Below, one piece after another: positions 58,708 to 64,000 of a DNA stretch of 64,000 bases. The notes under the pieces were generated by a model that was given only the letters and a program-made list of their open reading frames with translations, ran no database searches and was not told where the DNA came from. How positions within the stretch are numbered: the stretch's first letter is position 1; every line of letters begins with the position of its first letter. The stretch is taken from assembly GCA_024516155.1 (NCBI GenBank), contig JAJJXM010000019.1, positions 62,001 through 126,000 of the forward strand. Reading direction: 5' to 3'. The translations under genes and the position numbers were made by a program. The stretch is from Pyronema omphalodes (taxonomy: Eukaryota > Ascomycota > Pezizomycetes > Pezizales > Pyronemataceae).

Positions 58708-59449
58708 TGTTGCTTGTTGGTTTGGGGATTAAAATTCAATAAGGTATTCGGTAGGAACAAAGGAACTGGAAGCTCCCCGTGGCGTGACTAGACGGACTCG
58801 GTGTTGGGGTTGGCGAAACTGCTTTGAAGATGCTCGAGCTGTTTGGTGGGACGCGGTAGTGGAGCAGTAAGCTAGCAGTAGGCTTTGTCGTGTCGTTCGT
58901 GCAGGGTGATTGAACAATGCCCTTTGTCTATCTTATCAGATGGATGTTTTAAATCTCGCGCATCGCAGACTGGCTTATCAGATGACTCAGCATATCTTAT
59001 CAGCCACTTCTCTGACTGACGGTTGCCGCCAAGCTTCGCTTTTGCCTCGTCTGACTTCTCTTAAACAAGCTCCGCGAACATCATCTTACCCCTCCAAATA
59101 ATACAGCAACCCCTCCATCGAAAGAAACCACACCCTCGAGCTAAGTCGCGGCCACTCAGCCTCAATAGCAGCCCGACAGCCATTGCAGAAAGTACTTCCA
59201 GCCTCGTTTCGTTTACCCCGTCTGGGTCTCCGCATTTTCCATTTCTTCACCCATTCATCACCTCCCACTGTGTCCTACATCCAGCAGACAGCACCTGTCA
59301 CCCTCGTTTTAGTTCGCGCTTACCGAGGCGGATTGCTCTAGGCGACAACTACACTATCTCAGTACACCACAACAACCACAGAGTCCATCTGACGGGTTAA
59401 ACTATCCTTCGTTCGTTTCTTTCGCCCTTCGATCTTTCCATCAACAAAA
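58708..59449. promoter_or_regulatory. Divergent promoter region of SmE and MTR10
   Basis: 742 bp holding both promoters. Two imperfect copies of ATCAGATG(G/A) lie near 58935 and 58977 in pyrimidine-rich sequence. A 50-codon minus-strand frame (from about 59235) is open but not recognisable, so it is not called. Confidence 0.5.
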
Positions 59450-62400
59450 ATGGCTACATCAAACGGACTTCCCCCAGAACAGCAGTTCGGCAATGTGTTG
59501 GCTGCTTTAGCAACCATGCAAAGCAACACAGACAGAACGCAAAAGCACCAGGCTACCGAGTACTTGGAGCAATTTCAGAAATCGGTTGGTTGAACACGGA
59601 CTTCATTCTTTTGGTTTATACGGCAGTGGTGGTGTGGTGTGTGTGGTTTTTTGGCGGCTTAAGTTTTTTTTTTTCGCGGCGTGTGCGACGGTTTTGCGGC
59701 AATGAAAAGGAAGCTTGAGCTTGACTTGACTTTGGTGGAGAGATGGGAAAAGCAAGCTTAACAAGTTGTGGAGACTGCCCCTTGCCTGGCTGGCTGGCTT
59801 GCTTGTCGCATTTCGATCGTGCGCGATTCGAAGAAGAAAACCACATAACAAAACGCTGCACCGCTGCTGCCGATGATGGGGCATACAAAAAGCTCGCGAA
59901 CGGCTGGGCTGACGGATCCATTTTCGATGAAACAGATAGAGGCTTGGAATTTCGGTTATGTAGTTTTGCAGTCGGAAACTATCAGCGTTGAGGCAAAGCT
60001 ATTTGCTGCGAGTACTTTGAAGGGAAAGGTGTGTAAGAACCAGTTTGTTGGGTGGTGGTTGTTGCAATACTGATAGGATAAACAGATTACATATGATATC
60101 CACCAGCTACCCCCCGATCAGCTTGTCGCCCTCCGCGATTCTTTGATTACTCTACTTGTTGCCTACCGCACCGGCGCCAGGCCGATCCGTACACAGCTCT
60201 GCGTCTGCTTGGCCGGGCTTGCTCTTCAGATGCTTGAATGGAAGGATGTTATCGACCTTGTTGTCCGGGCGCTAGGAAATGACGCAACTGGATTAATTGT
60301 CTTGTTGGAGTTCTTGACGGTACTACCTGAGGAAGTCATGGAGGGTCGTAAAATTAGCTTGTCGGTATGTTTCAGGACGGATGTAACGGGTGGTTTTAGA
60401 TGCTGACGGAAGCTACAGGAGGAGCAGTTGTTTCAGCGGACGGGAGAGCTATTGACCGACAACGCACCAAAGGTTCTTCAGATTCTCGTACAGTACGCCA
60501 GAGTTACCGGTCTCGACAAGCCCACCCCCGCACTCATTTCTTGCTTGAACTCCTGGTTGCGCGAGATCCCCTGCAAAGATGTTGTCAACACCGAGCTCTT
60601 ACAGTCTTTGTTCACTGCGCTTAGCGGTGATGATGCTTTCGACGAAGCGGTTGACTGTCTTTGCACCATGTTCCGGGAAACTAGAGAGGTCGACGCATGC
60701 AGTGATGTTATTGAGAAGCTCTACCCCGGTCTTATCGCCCTAAGACCCAGAATTACCAAGGCCGTTGCAGATGAAGACACCGACGCTTTCAAGGGACTCA
60801 CCAGATTATTTGCCGAGGCTGGAGAGGCATGGGTTCTTCTTGCCGTCAAATATCCCAACGCCATCAAGGGAGACGAACCTCATCGCAAAGAATTTAAACA
60901 TGGATACAGAGAGCTTGTTGATGTGATTGAGGAGTGTGCAAAGATGGATGAAGGTCGGGATGTTATCAGCTTGACTTTCAACTTTTGGTACGACCTCAAG
61001 AACTACTTGGTCTTGGACACCTACCAGTCTGCCCGGGAGGTTTACCAGGTTACTTTCGAGAGACTCGTCGATATCATGATTAACCACTTGCAGTACCCGG
61101 AGGGAAACAAGGACGATCTTTTCGAGGGTGACCGTGAGCAGGAGGAAAAGTTCAGAGAGTTCAGACACGCTATGGGCGATGTCTTGAAAGACTGCTGTGA
61201 GGTTATCGGAGCTACGACGTGTTTGAAGAAAGCGTATTCTCAGATTGAGATCTGGATGAAGAACTACATCTCACAGACACCCGAGACTCAGCTCAAGTTT
61301 CAAAACTGGCAAGGTTTGGAGGCTCCTCTGTTCTCTCTTAGAGCTATGGGTAGAATGGTGCCTTCCGATGAGGAAACCGTTCTTCCCCAGATTATGCAGA
61401 TGTTGGTTAAGCTTCCTGAGCACGAGAAGGTCCGCTTTGCCGCAACTTTGGTTCTTGGAAGATACACCGAGTGGACTGCCAAGCATCCCCAGTACTTGGA
61501 GCCCCAGGTCGAGTACGTCTCCAACGGCTTCCAGCATGGTTCTAAGGATATTGCCCAGGCTGCTGCCATGGCGATGAAGTTCTTCTGCCAGGACTGCAGC
61601 AAACTTCTCGTTGACCGCATTGCTCTTTTGCACACTTTCTACCAGAACGTTGCTCCCAACCTTCCTCTCCACAGTTTGTACGAGCTTACCGATGGTATGG
61701 CACACGTCGTTGCTTCTCAGACTACTTCTGAGGGTATCTACAGCTCCCTTAAGCTTTTCTGCGACCCTATTTCTCAGAGATTGATGATCAAGGCGCAGGA
61801 GGCAGGTACCGACAACGACAAAAAATGCAAGTTGGCGGATGAAATTCAGCTCTTGACCATCTTTGCACAGATTGTTCACCCTCACATCAAGGCCGACATT
61901 AACCCCATGATTGAGTTCTGGAAGACTGTCATCCCTATGTTGTCTAACATTTTGGATGCATACGTCGATTTCTTGCCCATCTGCGAGCAGGTTGGGCGTT
62001 TCTACAGAAGTTTGTTGATTAGTTACCGTACGGATATGAAGGAACTCCTCCCTGAAATAGCAGTCAAGTTGAGCTCCAGTTTCCAGCAGAGTCACCAGGG
62101 TATCTTCCTATGGGTTACCGGAACTGTTATCCGCGAATTCAGCAATGAGGATGATATCAAGGATGAGGCCGCTCGTTTGTTGATCCGCAACACTATCTAC
62201 CAGTTGATGGAGCAGCAATGTGTCACCATGTTCAGACTTCTCAACAACACTCATCCTAAGGAAATTCCTGACGTTATCGAAGACTTCTTCCGCTTCCTCA
62301 CCGATGGAATTATGTTCCACCCTGACAGAATTGTCATGTCTAACCTTCTTGAGACTATTATCGAGGCTTCCCTCGTATCCCTCGACCTCCAGAAGACCGA

Positions 62401-62933
62401 GCCTCTTCTCGCCGTTCTCCAATTCCTTAGGGATCTCTTCGCCTACGGACGTCCTGCACCCCCCAACTCCACCTACAGGGAGACTCCCATCGAGATTCGT
62501 AAGAGAGTCGCGTTGGCAGCAGCGAGCTTGGGAGAGCGCATTACTCAGCGCATTTTGAGCGGACTGATGTACTCCTTCCCCAGTGACTGTGTCACCGACT
62601 CTTCTGGTGTCATGTTGGAGCTGGTTCACCTTTGCCCTGCCCAGATGATTCAATGGATCAAGAGCACTTTGGAGCTTTTGCCCGCTGGTTCTATCACCCC
62701 CACCGAGGCTCAGAATTTCTTGGGTAATGTTGAGACTGCGGCTGCTGGTGAGGACTGGAACAAGATTCGGTATACCCTCAGGGATTTCACTGCTTGGTAC
62801 CGCCGGAAGAACGTAAGTTTTGATATTACTGTGATTTAATAATTGTTGCTAATGAATTTTGCAGGTCACCCCGAGATCCCAGTTGCTCGGAATAGCCGGT
62901 ACTGAGCTCCCCCGGTTCCGTTTCGGTGGTTAA
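59450..62933 (+). CDS. MTR10: Importin-beta family nuclear import receptor Mtr10/transportin-3
   Basis: Five exons: 59450-59584, 59936-60028, 60086-60364, 60419-62812 and 62865-62933. Introns are 351, 57, 54 and 52 nt; all junctions are phase 0. Total 2970 nt, 989 residues. The start is MATSNGLPPEQQFGNVLAAL, then YLEQFQKS joined to IEAWNFGYVVLQSE. The early conserved LFAASTLKGK and ITYDIHQLP are the importin N-terminal region. The rest is alpha-helical HEAT-like repeats, ending LGIAGTELPRFRFGG. Mtr10 imports the SR-like mRNA-binding protein Npl3 and takes part in tRNA traffic in yeast; metazoan TNPO3 imports SR splicing factors. Release of cargo needs Ran-GTP. The first intron is unusually long for the window, with a GTTGGT donor. 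No defect is seen. Confidence 0.95.
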
Positions 62934-63583
62934 ACTATTCCCTTCCACAACGACTGCATATTAATCTAAAGCGAAAAAAAGTTGGAAACGATTGGATAAG
63001 TTTGGGTAATTTCTGTATGCTAGAAATGGGATGGGTCGATAAGCGTGTTGGATGCAATATTTTCGGGATTTTTTTTATTGTTTTCTGTTATTGATTTTCT
63101 CTATTTAAGTTATTTTCTTGTTTGTTTGTTTTTCCTATTTCATTTTTCTTTTACCTTTTCACATGGGTGGACCATCTGCTTTAGATGGGGTTTATGATTG
63201 ATGGTCATGAGGTGGAACTCTGGGACGTAGAAATGATGTCGCAGGACGAGATATTGTTCATTGTTGGATACTTGATACGTGATGGGTGATGGGCAACGGA
63301 GTTGTGAGTAAATACTGTAATCATGGCAGAAGTAATAAATTACGCGCTGTATGATACATAGCAATATACGGATACAAACCCATCACTCGATCTGCTCGCT
63401 CGTCGCGTCGTGACTCGACGGCTTGGCATATAGTCCATCACGTCACCTTAGCAACGTGCCGCGCTAACGCAACTCCATGTTCAATAAACAACCCTCGCGC
63501 CAAATATTCTTGGTTCTTTCGCTTCCGCGTTCGTCCCCTCCTGACATCACCAATTGCGACCACGCGCAACACCCACTTCCGTC
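62934..63583. other. MTR10 3' flank and promoter of the right-edge gene
   Basis: T-rich after the MTR10 stop (63060-63150), which fits a 3' UTR. GC rises near 63380-63580. No gene. Confidence 0.4.
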
Positions 63584-64000
63584 ATGCCGCGTATAGTCCG
63601 CCGCCAAACCACCTACCAACGACTCACGTCCCTCCTTAATCCTTTCGATTTCATTCTGCAACTCGCAACCGATTATGAAGCGTTTGACTGGGATAGCGTT
63701 CAGGCGACCTGGGGCACTCCTATTGGAATCCTCTTGAACGTTTTCTGTCTTGTCGCAAGAGGACAGGCAGAGAAATTTCGAAAAGCTGGCTCGGATGATG
63801 TATTCAGACGATCATCTTCATCCCATAGCGGGATTGCAAATGGAATTGCTTACTTTGTATGTGACACCTCACCAGAAATTGGAGATGTTGCGGCTTGCGA
63901 AAGGCTCGATGGAAAGTCGTTTGAACAGGTCGGCTTATTATTTTTTGATCTTGGATTACAGCTTGGTGCGATAAGTTGGGGATTGGCGATTTTTAGTATT
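63584..64000 (+). CDS. Fungal membrane protein of unknown function (possibly DUF1746-like), cut by right edge
   Basis: Starts at the ATG at 63584 (MPRIVRRQTTYQRLTSLLNP) and the frame stays open to the window end, 139 codons. Features seen: a basic N-terminus, a hydrophobic stretch TPIGILLNVFCLVARG, then DDVFRRSSSSHSGIA and a second hydrophobic stretch at the edge (LGAISWGLAIFSI). The middle part may hold an unrecognised intron, since CTTACTTTGTATGTGACACC and ATTACAG at 63957-63961 could act as donor and acceptor. The first 70 residues recall fungal DUF1746 membrane proteins, but I am not certain. It lies downstream of and parallel to MTR10. Confidence 0.55.
   Translation, partial: MPRIVRRQTTYQRLTSLLNPFDFILQLATDYEAFDWDSVQATWGTPIGILLNVFCLVARGQAEKFRKAGSDDVFRRSSSSHSGIANGIAYFVCDTSPEIGDVAACERLDGKSFEQVGLLFFDLGLQLGAISWGLAIFSI

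Noticed and set aside
59086..59268. Minus-strand frame between SmE and MTR10
   Set aside because: Only about 50 codons from its first ATG, no recognised domain, and it lies in a promoter region.

Overview
The window is nuclear DNA of a filamentous ascomycete (Pezizomycotina). The basis is orthologues of fungal housekeeping genes with several short introns each (mostly 50 to 150 nt, GT..AG, CTAAC/CTGAC/CTGAT-type branch sites), two fungal NLR/STAND receptors with HeLo-type N-termini, an RTA1-family membrane protein, and long gene-poor, low-complexity spacers. I cannot fix the class. Gene density is low, about 12 convincing protein genes in 64 kb. All exon structures come from reading splice sites and frames by eye; each listed gene sums to a whole number of codons.

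Layout. 1-3181: 5' part of a Rad4/XPC DNA-repair gene (minus). 5365-5640: a two-exon gene for a small secreted peptide with the six-cysteine spacing of an inhibitor cystine knot (plus); this is the most novel item. 6807-10672: Helo-like-NACHT-ankyrin NLR (minus). 11572-12775: decayed ECT1-type cytidylyltransferase pseudogene. About 13960-15490: LINE RNase H relic. 16482-16860: a hairpin and a tRNA-like gene. 20421-23153: SET3-type PHD/SET protein (minus), followed by 9.7 kb with no convincing gene. 32854-36771: divergent RTA1-like protein and sugar/polyol transporter. 37964-41725: HeLo-NB-ARC-TPR NLR (minus). 43017-46195: two strong inverted repeats and a coiled-coil gene relic. 47365-49135: Yrb2/RanBP3-type Ran-binding protein. 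50208-54626: repeats and relics. 54627-62933: a compact housekeeping block (MDJ1, CUE1, SmE, MTR10), followed by a truncated gene at the right edge.

Functional themes. The right end holds ordinary cell-biology genes in divergent pairs (MDJ1/CUE1 and SmE/MTR10). MTR10 (import receptor) and the Yrb2-like protein both act with Ran in nuclear transport. The left and centre are accessory in character. They hold two NLRs of different architecture, each with nearly identical internal repeats of the sort that diversify in fungal non-self recognition, a candidate secreted knottin, and a MITE family with two full copies (37078-37600, 49708-50207) and one fragment (53696-53765). Pseudogenes, relic transposon sequence, homopolymer tracts and tandem repeats fill the spacers.
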